From Pogostemon cablin (taxonomy: Eukaryota > Streptophyta > Magnoliopsida > Lamiales > Lamiaceae): 64,000 nucleotides of DNA. The DNA is taken from the NCBI GenBank assembly GCA_023678885.1, contig CM042975.1, positions 31,351,405 through 31,415,404 of the forward strand. The letters are read 5' to 3'. This document shows positions 21,788-32,014 of the stretch, piece by piece (position 1 is the first letter of the stretch; each line of letters opens with the position of its first letter). A program made the translations under genes and the position numbers. The notes below the pieces were generated by a model. It was not told where the DNA came from. It saw only the letters and a list, made by a program, of their open reading frames with translations, and ran no database searches.

Positions 21788-24317
21788 ATCTCCCACTTAT
21801 ACTAAAAGACTATGTTGTTATGTCTTCTGCCATACATCTGATTCCCACTCCCACTACACGACCATTAAAAGCTCTCGCCTTAAGGTCATTGTTAATGGAT
21901 TTACTAGGTTATCATCCGATGCAATCTAGGTGACAACAACCTTCCCCTCATCATACGATTTCTCGTAACAGGTGGTACTCGCGCTCCATGTGTTTAATTG
22001 CCTTATGGACTTGTGATTCCTTCAAGTTTGCAACTGCACCAATATCATCAATATAAATTTTGATATCCTTGGGCAAACTTAGAAACACTACAAAGTCCAT
22101 CATGAAGTTTCTAGAGTCATACAGATACATTGGTTGCCTCATAGGCTCCAATTTATCATCTTTCCATATGGAGTCCGAAGTCTGAAATATATTTCTATAT
22201 AACACTCCTCCACATTATGACTCAACTTCCTAAAATTAAACACATAACCTTGAGGTGGATTTACTGCCGTCCAATCTGACTAGAAAATCTGAATCTACGT
22301 AATCCACAAGAAGCAGTGAATCTGTCCAGTAAGCTTACATATAATTTCCAGTCCTTCTCAGGCACTTCATATATGTCTTACCACAGCTCATCATTCTTGT
22401 TCCAGGTTACATTGATACCCACTGTTCTTGCATTTAGCAAAACAGATATCCATACTCATGTATAGCATTCCTTAGATTAGGCTTCCTTATTTGCCGAAGC
22501 ATAAGGAACTGCTTTCATCTCCTTTATCTTCCTTTTGTGTCTCAAGACACATTTCCTTAGATAAAGTCACATGCTAAAACGAGTAAGGATTGTATCATTT
22601 CATGAAGCTTGAGATAAGCATAACATCCTTTCTTGTGATCCGTATTACCGTGATCAAAAGGATATTTTTGCTCTTCTTAAGTCCTTCATCTCATACCGCT
22701 TTATCAACCATACCCATACGTCCGACAATACTCTTTCATTGTCTCCAATGAGCAAGATACTATCTACGTATAGTACAAGAAATACCATCACGTTTCCATC
22801 ACTCTTTTCAATACACAAGACCTATCCGATCATTGATTAGATCCATGTCACTGGATTACCTCATCAAAACGGATGTTTCATGATCTTGAAGCTTGCTTTA
22901 GTCCATGAATGGACACTTTTAAGCTCACTATCACAATGCTCTTAGCTCTTTGCAATGAATCACTCTGGTTGCTTCACATAGATGTTTCCCTTAAGACTTC
23001 CAATCAGGAAAGTTGTCTCGACATCTATTTGCTATCCCTTATATTTCATATGAGTAGCAACAAATAAAAGAGTCCGGATCAACTTAGGCATAGCTACTGG
23101 CGAACATGTTTTCTCATAATCGAACCCTTTCTTTCTGAGTATACCTTTTCGCAACAAGCTTGCTTCCAAGGTTTTCACCTTATTCTATGATCCTCTTTTA
23201 TTCTTGCACGCCCGCTTCCAATGGGTTTTACGCCATTTAGCGGTTCAACAAGCATCCAGACCTAATTTAAAATCCATCGATTCTATTTTAATATTCATTG
23301 CACTTACTAAGATTCCGCATTTTAATTTTGTAGTGCAACGTCGTATCCCTGGGATAATACCATGTTTACTAGGGATCAAGTCTTACAACTTTCCCAAAAT
23401 ATGTATCTCACGGGTTGTCGAATAACCCTCCCACTGCGACAAGGCACTACATGTAATTGTGTATCAGACGTGACACGCGTTGCAGTTTACCTTGTGGTAT
23501 ATCCTCTTGTACACTTGGTACTTATACTTTGTGTTTTCTTCTCACTACCCTTAGAACAATTTATACATGGGTTTATGATTTAATACATAGTCTCTTTCCA
23601 AAAATCTAGTGTTTGTGTTAACAATCACCCTTCGATCTTTTAGACTAAATAAATCACCTTCATTTTTATAGCATATCCCACAAACAGACAAACATTCAAA
23701 TGAATTACTGTTTCTAGGGCTTATCCATAAAATGAATTAACTAATTCCAAATAATTCATCATCTATCTAATCATTACCATAAGAGTCTTATTCCTTCTAT
23801 CCACCACACCATTCAGTTGGGGCATGCCCGGTGTAGACCACTTGAGATTTAATCTCAACCTCTGATTAATAGCTTATAACTATCCTAAGAGGTACTCGTA
23901 ATGACGATTAAATCGTCATTACTTGATATATTTTCCATGACGCTTCACTGTACCAGCCTTACAATTCTTAAATTAATCAAAGAACTTAGACATGCAGTGC
24001 ATCAAATAAATATATCGGTATCTAGAATAATCATCGATTGACGAATATTCATATCCACCTCTCATCCGGACAATCTTAGGACCACATAAATCATAATGAA
24101 CTAATTCCAACATATATATCTTTGGTTCTGCACCCCTTTGCCTTGAAAAAGCAATTAGTCATTTTTACTCCCAAGCAAGACTCGAAAGTCAGATAGTTTT
24201 CACTTCAGATAAACCTAAGGGTCTATCGGCTATCAACTTTTGAATCCTACTCAAGTAAAATGATCTAGTCTTAGATGCCAAATATATGTTTAGTTCATAT
24301 CCGAAGGTATCTTTCTC
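21788..24317 (-). pseudogene. Second, truncated internal copy of element B
   Basis: 2,530 bp, the same length as 14707-17236. It carries the same defects: the 84-residue RNase H fragment at 21951-22205, LYVDSILLIG at 22741-22791, and the degenerate integrase box near 23820. It has no independent coding value. It ends at a recombination joint where ATCTTTCTC of the internal region runs into CCTATAAGTCAG of the LTR. The shared bases TTCTC (24313-24317) are the microhomology. About 4.2 kb is missing relative to a full unit (3,154 bp internal with primer site and 1,034 bp of LTR). Confidence 0.88.
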
Positions 24318-24675
24318 CTATAAGTCAGTATAAGTCGAACGATCTCAAGCGGTCCTGCTCAATACACACAAGTGCACTAATGTGATTCTATAGCCAAGAC
24401 AAGCTAATACCAAACCACACTACAACCATCCCGATAGAGAGTTCCCGTCTATCTCGGTTGTGAGCATCTGTTTATACTTTATAAGGAAACCGATAATATG
24501 ATCTTCTGCGTGTTGTCGCACAACATATTATCTACAGTATAAAGTAAGTGGACTATTGCATCGAACATATAAATAAATTATAAGATGCAATCATTTGATC
24601 ATATGATTCTCATTTCAAATTAATTGTTATAACATTGTTCATACTAAACCTAGACTTTTAGTATACAATCCAACA
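24313..24675 (-). repeat. Element B LTR 3, truncated (363 bp)
   Basis: Corresponds to 14344-14706 of LTR 1 and ends in CCAACA at the outer border of the insertion. At one variable site (AATGTGATT) it matches LTR 1 and not LTR 2. Confidence 0.88.
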
Positions 24676-26212
24676 AAACCAACTACTTGGGGTGTATGAA
24701 GTAAGGAAGCTTGAGTTGTTCCCATACCACAAGTATACTCAAAAGCTGATGAGCTGGCTTGGTGATGTTGATATCGAGCATTTACCCAGAAGAGAGAATA
24801 AGAAAGCTGACGCCCTCGCCAAGCTAGCATCAAATATAGCTATGCCGGAGGCGCAAGTTCAAATTTCAGTGTGCAAAAGTTGGGTTGTACCACCAATCTT
24901 CGAGGATGATGATTATGAAGAAGTCGAAAATCATTTGGTGGAGGTCTTCGAAATTGAAGAAGAGGATTGGCGTCAACCTCTCATCGATTATCTCAAGTAT
25001 GATAAATTGCCAAATGAGCCACGTCAAAGGGTTGATATTCGGCGTCGGGCACCTCGATTTATTTACTTCAAAGGCACAATGTATAGAAGATTATTTGATG
25101 GGATTTTCTTAAGATGCCTAAGTAAAGAAGAGTCTGTTCAAGCAATGGAGGAAGCTCATTCCGGAATTTGCGGTGCTCATCAGTCTGGGCCAAAACTACA
25201 CTTCAGAGTTAAAAGAATGGGCTATTATTGGCCAACAATGGTGAAAGATTGCATGGAGTATGCACAAAAATGTCAGGCTTGCCAATTTCATGGGAACTTG
25301 ATCCATCAACCTCCGGAGCCTTTGCACCCGACAGTTGCTTCATGGCCTTTTGATGCTTGGGGATTAGATGTGGTGGGGCCTCTCACAAAATCTTCTGGTG
25401 GTCATCTCTACATCCTTGCTGCCACCGATTACTTTTCCAAATGGGCTGAAGCTGTGCCTTTGAGGGAAGTAAAGAAAGAAAATGTTGCTGATTTCATTCG
25501 GATCAACATCATTTACAGATATGGTGTTCCCCGCTATATCATCACCGATAATGGAAAGCCATTCAGCAACAGCTGGATCGATAAGTTGTGTGAAAAGTTC
25601 GACTTCAAACAAAGGAAGTCGTCAATGTATAATGCAGCTGCCAATGGTCTAGCTGAAGCATTCAACAAAACCCTATGCAGTCTGTTGAAGAAGGTGGTCT
25701 CCAAGTCTAAAAGAGATTGGCATGAAAGAATAAATGAAGCTTTATGGGCGTACCGCACCACCTATAGGACTCCTACTCAGGCCACTCCGTATTCTTTGGT
25801 TTATGGTGTTGAAGCTGTGGTACCTCTCGAGAAACAAATTCCTTCTTTAAGGATGGCCATACAGGAAGGCTTAACCGAAGAAGAAAATGCAAAGTTGCGC
25901 CTTCAAGAGTTAGAAGCTCTAGATGAGAAGAGGTTAGAGGCACAACAAAGACTTGAGTGTTATCAATCTCGCTTATCCAGAACATTCAACAAAAGGGTGA
26001 AGATACGTTCTTTTCAAGTTGGCGACTTGGTGCTTGCCGTGAGAAGACCTATTGTGGTCACACATCGTGTTGGAAATAAGTTTCTCCAAAAATGGGATGG
26101 CCCTCATGTTGTAAAGGAAGTATACACAAATGGCGCCTACAAGTTGATATCAGAAGATGGCATAAATATTGGCCCCATAAATGGGAAATTCTTGAAACGC
26201 TATTACGCGTAA
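24676..26212 (+). pseudogene. pol: Element A pol, 3' part: end of aRNH and integrase
   Basis: Resumes the element A polyprotein in the original frame (11,371 inserted bases include one target copy). The first 60 codons complete the archaeal-like RNase H, with the last acidic residue in KKADALAKLA. The integrase follows. Its HHCC zinc finger includes HSGICGAHQSG and CQACQ. The catalytic core is WGLDVVGP (Asp, about residue 226 counted from 24692), ITDNGKPF (Asp, about 286) and NGLAEAFN (Glu, about 322), a spacing of D-59-D-35-E. A C-terminal region (FQVGDLVLAVRR ... KWDGPHVVKE) has the chromodomain-less Gypsy pattern. It integrates the cDNA copy into chromatin. The reading frame is intact to TAA at 26212, but it is separated from its start by insertion B. 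Confidence 0.9.
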
Positions 26213-26218
26213 AACAAC

Positions 26219-26585
26219 TACAAGATACTACGCTCCTTGATATGAGCTAAAACTGTCCACATGATACTCCTTGATATGAGTCTAAACTATCTGACATAAA
26301 TAATGCAAGGCTCCTTGACACGAGTATAAACTGTCTACAAATTCAAATTCAAGACTCATTGACATGAGTATAAGCTGTTAACAAATTCAAGTCCAACGAT
26401 CCTCGACGCACGAGCTTAAACTGCATGTTACTCCTGGTCCGCACGAGTATAAACTGTGTACGACAAACTCCTGGTCCGCACGAGTATAAACTGTGTACGA
26501 TAAACTCCTGGTCCGCATGAGTATAAAATGTGTACGACACACTCCTGGCCCGCATGAGTATAAACTGTGCACGGCACCCCCAATA
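26219..26585 (+). repeat. Post-pol tandem repeats of element A
   Basis: About nine diverged units built on CTCCT..(T/C)C(C)GCA(C/T)GAGTATAAACTGT. The last four (26430-26575) are regular with a period near 37 bp; the earlier ones are 45-60 bp apart. Directly downstream (about 26595-26655) is a block ending GATACGTAGGCAGC that is typical of Tat elements after pol. Short open frames here on the minus strand (SCGPG repeats) are by-products of the repeat. Confidence 0.75.
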
Positions 26586-26816
26586 AAAAACCATGTCCCT
26601 TTGAACTACGTTATGACTTGATTCTCTTTAAAAGAGATACGTAGGCAGCTTGACATTTGTTAAGTTCAGTCATGTTTTCGTTTGTTTGTATCAAATTTGT
26701 GAAGCAAAAAGCAAATTAAGATATAAAGGCAGCAGGTAGACATCCTAAAAGCAGTAAAGCAAAGCCAAAGATGCAGTGATGAATAAGAAGAGAAAAAAAA
26801 AAGAGAGAATATGGAT

Positions 26817-26822
26817 TTTATT
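26817..26822 (-). terminator. Poly(A) signal of the antisense PMD gene
   Basis: AATAAA on the minus strand, 59 bases downstream of the stop codon of exon 2 (26881). Position and sequence fit a plant near-upstream element. Confidence 0.55.
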
Positions 26823-26880
26823 GATAATATCATTACAGTTAAAAAAAAAAGACATTGAAATGAAATGGTTTCAATACAAA

Positions 26881-27657
26881 TTAATGAAAAATATTCATAC
26901 TGGATAACTCATCTCGAGCGGCCTCCAAAGCTTGTGTAACAGTCCTTAATTCATCAGCAATGGAATCTTCTAGGATAGGTATTTTCTTTAGTACACCAAT
27001 ATCCCTGGCAGCAGTTTGGGCTCCAAGCTTTGCATTTTGAACGGATTCACGAAGACGTTCCACCTTTCGAGATACTGTTTCTTTCTCCTTCAACAGGGTC
27101 TCAATTTCTTCCGCAATCTGCTTCAACCTAGTCTCGGATTCTTGCAATTGCTTGATATCTACAGCTTCTTTGCCTTTGTGTTCATTAGCACGCTTCCTTG
27201 CATCGGTCAGGCGCTTATTAACTTCTCTCCTGGATAGCCCATCAGCAAGTTTTATCTTCACGGCATCATATGCATCAGCTTTAGTAAATAAGAAGTCAAA
27301 TGATGCTTCTAAAGCAGATCCGTCAATCTCTGGAGCGCTCTTGAAATTATTCACCATTTTGAGTCCCTCATTTCGCATAGAAGATAAAGAGCTGACAGAA
27401 GTCCTCTTCAACTTATCTTGAAAGCTTTTCCACACTTTCATATTAACTAGTTTCCTAGCATCCGTGATCTCGGCATCAAAGTTAAATATTGTAATTTCTG
27501 GAGCTTCCATTATAGTAATTGGAGGATGAGACTCGGGCACAATAGGAGAAATTTGATCTGGAAATACATCATCTACTAAGCCTTTAAGGGCTGCAGCGGA
27601 AGCTGATCCTTCTTCCTCAAGTTCGTCATAATCAGAGCCAAATACAGCATCCAAATG
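26881..27657 (-). CDS. Antisense PMD gene, exon 2 (coiled-coil tail)
   Basis: 258 codons plus stop, in frame with exon 1 through a phase-0 junction. It starts HLDAVFGSDYDELEEEG. An acidic linker of about 80 residues is followed by a long helix-rich, heptad-like segment (about 27350-26900: KQLQESETRLKQIAEEIETL, then KEKETVSRKVERLRESVQNA) that should form a coiled coil. No catalytic motif is visible. Together with exon 1 it gives a protein of about 908 residues. Coiled-coil tails after a plant mobile domain are known from other TE-carried PMD proteins, so this is best read as an oligomerisation or interaction module. The exon lies inside element A, antisense to gag-pol, between the post-pol repeats and the GC-rich leader. 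Confidence 0.75.
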   Translation of the reverse strand, partial: HLDAVFGSDYDELEEEGSASAAALKGLVDDVFPDQISPIVPESHPPITIMEAPEITIFNFDAEITDARKLVNMKVWKSFQDKLKRTSVSSLSSMRNEGLKMVNNFKSAPEIDGSALEASFDFLFTKADAYDAVKIKLADGLSRREVNKRLTDARKRANEHKGKEAVDIKQLQESETRLKQIAEEIETLLKEKETVSRKVERLRESVQNAKLGAQTAARDIGVLKKIPILEDSIADELRTVTQALEAARDELSSMNIFH

Positions 27658-27734
27658 CTACAAAAAAAGGGGATATTAGAAAATAGTTATATATGGAAGT
27701 ATGGAATTCATAATTAAAAAAGGGGATTGAAAAC
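27658..27734 (-). other. Predicted 77-nt intron of the antisense PMD gene
   Basis: Donor CCGAG|GTTTTC (27734 downward) and acceptor TTTTTTTGTAG|CATTTG (27658). The intron is T-rich, of typical minimal plant length, and removing it keeps the frame (phase 0) and joins exon 1 to the long exon 2 frame. Without splicing, translation stops 15 nt into the continuing frame at 27714. Confidence 0.75.
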
Positions 27735-29684
27735 CTCGGTTTGAGTTATCAGGACGTGCATAGGAGATTCGCCTCCTTTGGTCCTCTTCAAGTTTCGGTC
27801 TGTGCTACTCTCATTTGAATAAGAGAGATCACTCTTCCTTTTTTTTGCTACACCTGACGTTCCAACAATCACCTTCTGAGGAGGTGAGGCCTCTAACGGT
27901 ACAGTTGCTTCATCAATCTTGGTATTATCCGAATTGCCAATAATGTCAACTTCTTCCTCTAGGGTGTGGCTCGGAACAATTCTGATTAGATCCGCCATAT
28001 GATCTATAAAATAAGTCCCATGAAGTTGAGAGGACCACTCATCATACTTTGGTGAGCAGAAGTTTTTGAACTCTGTGGGGGCACACGGAAAAGTCGCTTT
28101 AGAGCGAGAATTGCGCAAGATACATCGCCTCCAAAGCTGGAGCCCTTGCTCTAAAGTAGACTCTCGAAGGTCTGTTCTCAGTTTCCCTGGAGTATCTTCT
28201 TGATAAAAGCCAAATTGACGGCTGAATCGATGTGGGCTGTAAGGTTCAATAAAAAATCTCCCATTTTGTCGTAGAGTGAGATAACTCATACGAATGGCAA
28301 TGAAGAAGCCCCAATCACGCCAAGATGCTTGGTCAATATCAATATACTCCCTTGGATTATTTATGCGGCGAACATTACAAAGCAAGGAAGCATTACTTCC
28401 ATTTTGAAGTCTTTTGCGAGCATTAGTTGGAGTAAAGAACTTTGCCCCATTCTCACCTGAATATGTTACCATTAAAGGGATCTTCAATTCATGTGGATTT
28501 GGATAATGAGTATTGAAATAATGAGCTAACCAGGTATACACAAAGTGTACGGGGAATGTTGACTTCATCTCAGAGGGTCTAGGATCATTTGAAATTTCGT
28601 TCAAGCCTCTATAGATACTCGTCAGGACTGGGACGGCAAGTCCAACTGACCTTCCGGTAGCCATCAAACTCGCTACCTTAAAGGTTCCAGGACGTATTAA
28701 ATCTACTTCATCGGTAGGGAGTACGAAAGAGCAAAGCCAGCAAGCCAGATAAGCAGCCAGATATGTCTCATCTTGGTGCATAACATCAATACCGAGCATT
28801 TTGAAGGGTCCTGTTTCTGCAGAGGTCCATTTCTTATGATCACCAATAATCCCATTTGGGTTGTGTGTTTTCTTGCGGCGATTCTTCCTACTCTTCTCTA
28901 CACGTATAGGAGGTTTCTTGTATATTATAGGCCGACAAAACCAAAATTTGACCCATCGAGTGAGTGAAACAGAGTCAGTACCATCAAGACTGCGAAGTCT
29001 ATGGTAGGCGTGCAGCAAGTGCCGACAACTAGATGGAATACGTAAGCCATTGAGGTCACGATCATTGAAGAGTTCAGGTTTATCGGGCACAACCTCTTCA
29101 TATAAATGACCGGCTAGTGGCAAGCTTGTCCAGTTGTACAAATCCCATAGAGAAATTGACATTTCTCCAAAAGAAGTGAGCAAAGTGTTGGTAACAGGGC
29201 ACCACGCCTCACAGAAAGCTTTGATGATCTCTTGGATGCAGTCGTATGTGAATAAAGATGCAAAAATTGGGTCATAAATCTTTATTCTTGCAAGATCGTC
29301 ATGATATCTGCTTAGGACAACTTCAGTCCATTCCCAATAGCCAGGAGTATAACGGAATTCTCCAGGAAAATTCACCGAATTGCCCCACGCTGCATGATCA
29401 TCAATTATTCGGCGCCCTAATGTGGGCAAAGGGTCAAGGTTTTCATCTTCGGTATAGTTAATCGCCTTCAAAATTACAACTTCGGTTTCACCCAAGTTCA
29501 GATCTTCAGTCCAAGTCTTTAGATCAGGTTCGCTATTCTCGCAAGGAAATTTGTCTATAGGTGCACCCATTAAGGGTCTTTCAATCGGAAGATAAGTTGC
29601 TCCATTGGATGGTGAGCTCTTATTGTCAAGAATCACCAATTGGCGCTTATTGGAGTCTATGACCATACCAGCGAAGTAAACCAT
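27735..29684 (-). CDS. Antisense plant-mobile-domain (PMD) gene, exon 1
   Basis: 650 codons from the ATG at 29684. Residues of about 95-480 match the plant mobile domain (formerly 'aminotransferase-like, plant mobile domain', as in MAIN/MAIL1). Recognisable parts are YWEWTEVVLSRYHDDLARIK, IYDPIFASLFTYDCIQEIIK, CPVTNTLLTSFGEMSISLWD and the LPLAG.LYEEVVP segment. A basic cluster near residues 615-645 (KKRKSD ... LKRTKGG) could be a bipartite nuclear signal. Host PMD proteins act in the nucleus in silencing and genome stability; PMD genes are also carried by MULEs and, antisense, by Tat retrotransposons. The frame is open and long, unlike the broken gag-pol beside it, which suggests the gene was intact when the element moved. 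Function here is unknown. Confidence 0.82.
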
Positions 29685-31589
29685 CTTGAAGTTGAATTAA
29701 CTGCAAGGAAATATATGAGAGAATATATCAGCAAAAGAGGTTCAAATTAATTTATGTTTTTGGATTTAATTAATTGAAAGGCCCAAAAATGAATTCATGG
29801 GTCAATTAATTATTAAATTTAAAATTATAAATTAAACATAAGATGGGAAATGCTTGAGATTGAAGGGAGCAATTAAATTAATTAATGTTCAAAGTTTGAT
29901 AAACCAAGTGCAGGTACATGGATTAGATTTAAACTAAGTCATTAAGTGTTGGACCCAAATTATAACACTTTATGCAGAGTTGTGATGGCCCAAATTCATA
30001 AATATTGTTACAAGCCCAAAGTTCAACAAGTTGAATAAATTAAACTTTGAGGGCCCAAGATAATTAAATTAGTGAGCCCAAGTTCTGAATCTCACTTAAA
30101 GCCCAAATTAGTATTGAAACAAGGAAGCCCAAGTTATTAAATTAATTGGGCCTGGGGGATCCAAATTGGCATGAAATTGATGGTCAAAATTGGGAAGATT
30201 GGTTGACTCTTATCCCAAATTAACAGATTTTTCCCCAGCCAAATCGAGTGGAGGTCACACACGCCGCACCAGATTTGCCTCTCACCGCTCGTCGCTTGTC
30301 GTCGACGCCATCCGCCGTTTCCAGCGCTGCTGACCGATGGGAATGGACGACTACTTGGATTCACCGCCACTGTCCACCCGATATGTCGCAACCCCTCACG
30401 CCGAACCAGCCGCCAGCCGCACGCCACTGCTCACCGCACCACGGCACGCAGCCGTCGCTACCGCTACCAAAACTGCCACCAGCCACCGGTCCCTCAACGG
30501 ATCATCGCCGCGGCACCACCCATCAATGTGGCACCACCGAGAATCCCATCGAAAGTTCATCGCAATACCAATGATAGCATTGAAGTCATAGCATCCGTTC
30601 CCATCGGTTTCGAGCCAACCAGAACCGCCGTCGGCTGCTCGTCACTCACAATTGCCAGCAGTCACTCCCCACTAGCACCCATAAGCCGTCGATTCTCGAT
30701 CACCGCGCCATTGCATGTGCTGCAGCCGTCGGAAACAGAGTCCAGCCATGCCACAAGATCTCTCCGCCGTGGAGGCACAAACACGAGGCCATGCTCGCTG
30801 TCACCATCACACTTCGACGTTGTTCTCCTGCCACCTATCAGCCTCATCGACGGCGAAGCGCCAGCCACCGACGATCACTACCACAAGCCAGAACTACAAG
30901 TAAACATTGTTCATATCCACACTTGCATCCACTGATCGAATCCACCTCCGAACGCGATTCCCTCACATCGCACCATCAGAACCTATCATCACCAACATGT
31001 TGCTTCTGAAAGTTGCGTATTCCCGTTGGAGTTCCTCATACCGAATTCACCATCACAAATGCCGCCCCACTGCAAGAAGCAGTCACGTTTACACACAACG
31101 GGTAACCGAGGGACAATCTGAGGGGCAACCGGGCTCAGCCTCAATTTCATCATCAGATTACTACTCATTGCACTGATGCTCAGCCTCAGTTTCATCATCA
31201 GACTACTGTTGATCATGCTCATTAGTAGTTACCAAGGGACAATCGTTAAGGGACAACCGAGGGACATTAATCCATTCCATTCAAAGGGACGATCGAGGGA
31301 CAAGCTTAAAAGGGACGAGGCTTGTCGGACATTCTTTCGAAAAGGAAGAACGACAAGGTTGACAGAAAATCACGAATACAGATATACAGTTTAAAAAAAA
31401 AAAAAAAAAAAAAGAATACAGTAATATAAAAAGGCAGAAAAAAAATGGATTAAAGGCTTACAACGATAGTAGGCAATGCTTGAAGGAGAATTACTCTTCG
31501 AAAAATAAAAAATGAGGAAAAGAAAAGAAATCAGAGCTGTAATTGTATTACGTTCTGTTGATGAAGAAGACAAATGCATCGTGTTCTTC
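29685..31589 (-). other. Leader region of the antisense gene; GC-rich block
   Basis: Non-coding by inspection. About 30240-30950 is conspicuously GC- and CpG-rich in an AT-rich element, with many short Pro/Ser/Ala-rich frames on the plus strand that look compositional. 31100-31310 has loose GGGACAA.CGAGGGACA repeats, and 31391-31412 is a poly(A) run. If transcription starts at the TATA box near 31594, this is a 1.9-kb 5' leader and probably contains one or more introns. Confidence 0.5.
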
Positions 31590-31598
31590 TTATATAGT
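31590..31598 (-). promoter_or_regulatory. Candidate TATA box for the antisense PMD gene
   Basis: The minus strand reads CCACTATATAAGAAG. It is the best TATA match upstream of the PMD start, with a predicted start site near 31563. It faces away from the 3' LTR, whose own TATA box fires in the plus direction, so it would be an independent promoter inside the retrotransposon. Confidence 0.5.
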
Positions 31599-31599
31599 G

Positions 31600-32014
31600 G
31601 AAGGACTGCAGCAAATTATGGAAATAATTTGCATGATTGTGATCTCTCAGGATCTCAAGAGATCTTTCCATAGTTTGCATGATTGAAATCTCTCAAGATC
31701 TCAAGAGATCTCTTTTATTTTGAGCAAAAATATGGCATCTTGATGAGCAAGAATTAAATCTGTTCTTATTTTGTGTCTCCCGTATCTGCTTGTAATTAAG
31801 CAGGGAAGGAAGTTGATTTGGGCCTAAGAGGATGAATCGGGCCACTTGAGAAATAAAAGGTTGGGCCAAGAAAAAATTATTACTTGAAAAAAAAGTAATA
31901 TCTTAATTATAAGAGCCCACATTACAAGGGTTGAAAAAAAAGGAAAAGAAATGGACTTTTGCGATTCCTTCACATCAAGACGTGGCGTCCGTGAACAAAT
32001 CGCAAGGGGGCATT
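31600..32014 (+). other. 3' end of element A internal region and polypurine tract
   Basis: No gene. An approximately 47-bp tandem duplication (TTTGCATGATTG..ATCTCTCA.GATCTCAAGAGATCT) lies at about 31620-31715; each unit contains an AGATCT-type palindrome. The polypurine tract AAGGGGG (32004-32010) lies four bases before the TG of the 3' LTR. Confidence 0.65.

Larger units (their letters stand above)
13310..24675 (-). mobile_element. Element B: tandem Ty1/Copia retrotransposon nested in A
   Basis: Plus-strand order: LTR (13310-14706), internal (14707-20390), LTR (20391-21787), partial internal (21788-24317), partial LTR (24313-24675). The element reads on the minus strand: the initiator-Met primer site lies next to the middle LTR, and RT and integrase remnants are antisense. 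The outer ends are TGTTGG and CCAACA with AAACC target duplications, so the whole array occupies one integration site. The partial internal copy and 14707-17236 have the same length and looked identical wherever compared. The array is best explained by unequal recombination between LTRs followed by a deletion. Confidence 0.9.

Noticed and set aside
26349..26594. Minus-strand frames with SCGPG repeats
   Set aside because: Translation of the 37-bp tandem repeats, not a gene.
30248..31176. Set of overlapping plus-strand frames rich in Pro, Ser, His and Ala
   Set aside because: Several frames are open at once because the segment is GC-rich; no domain, and they lie in the probable leader of the antisense gene.
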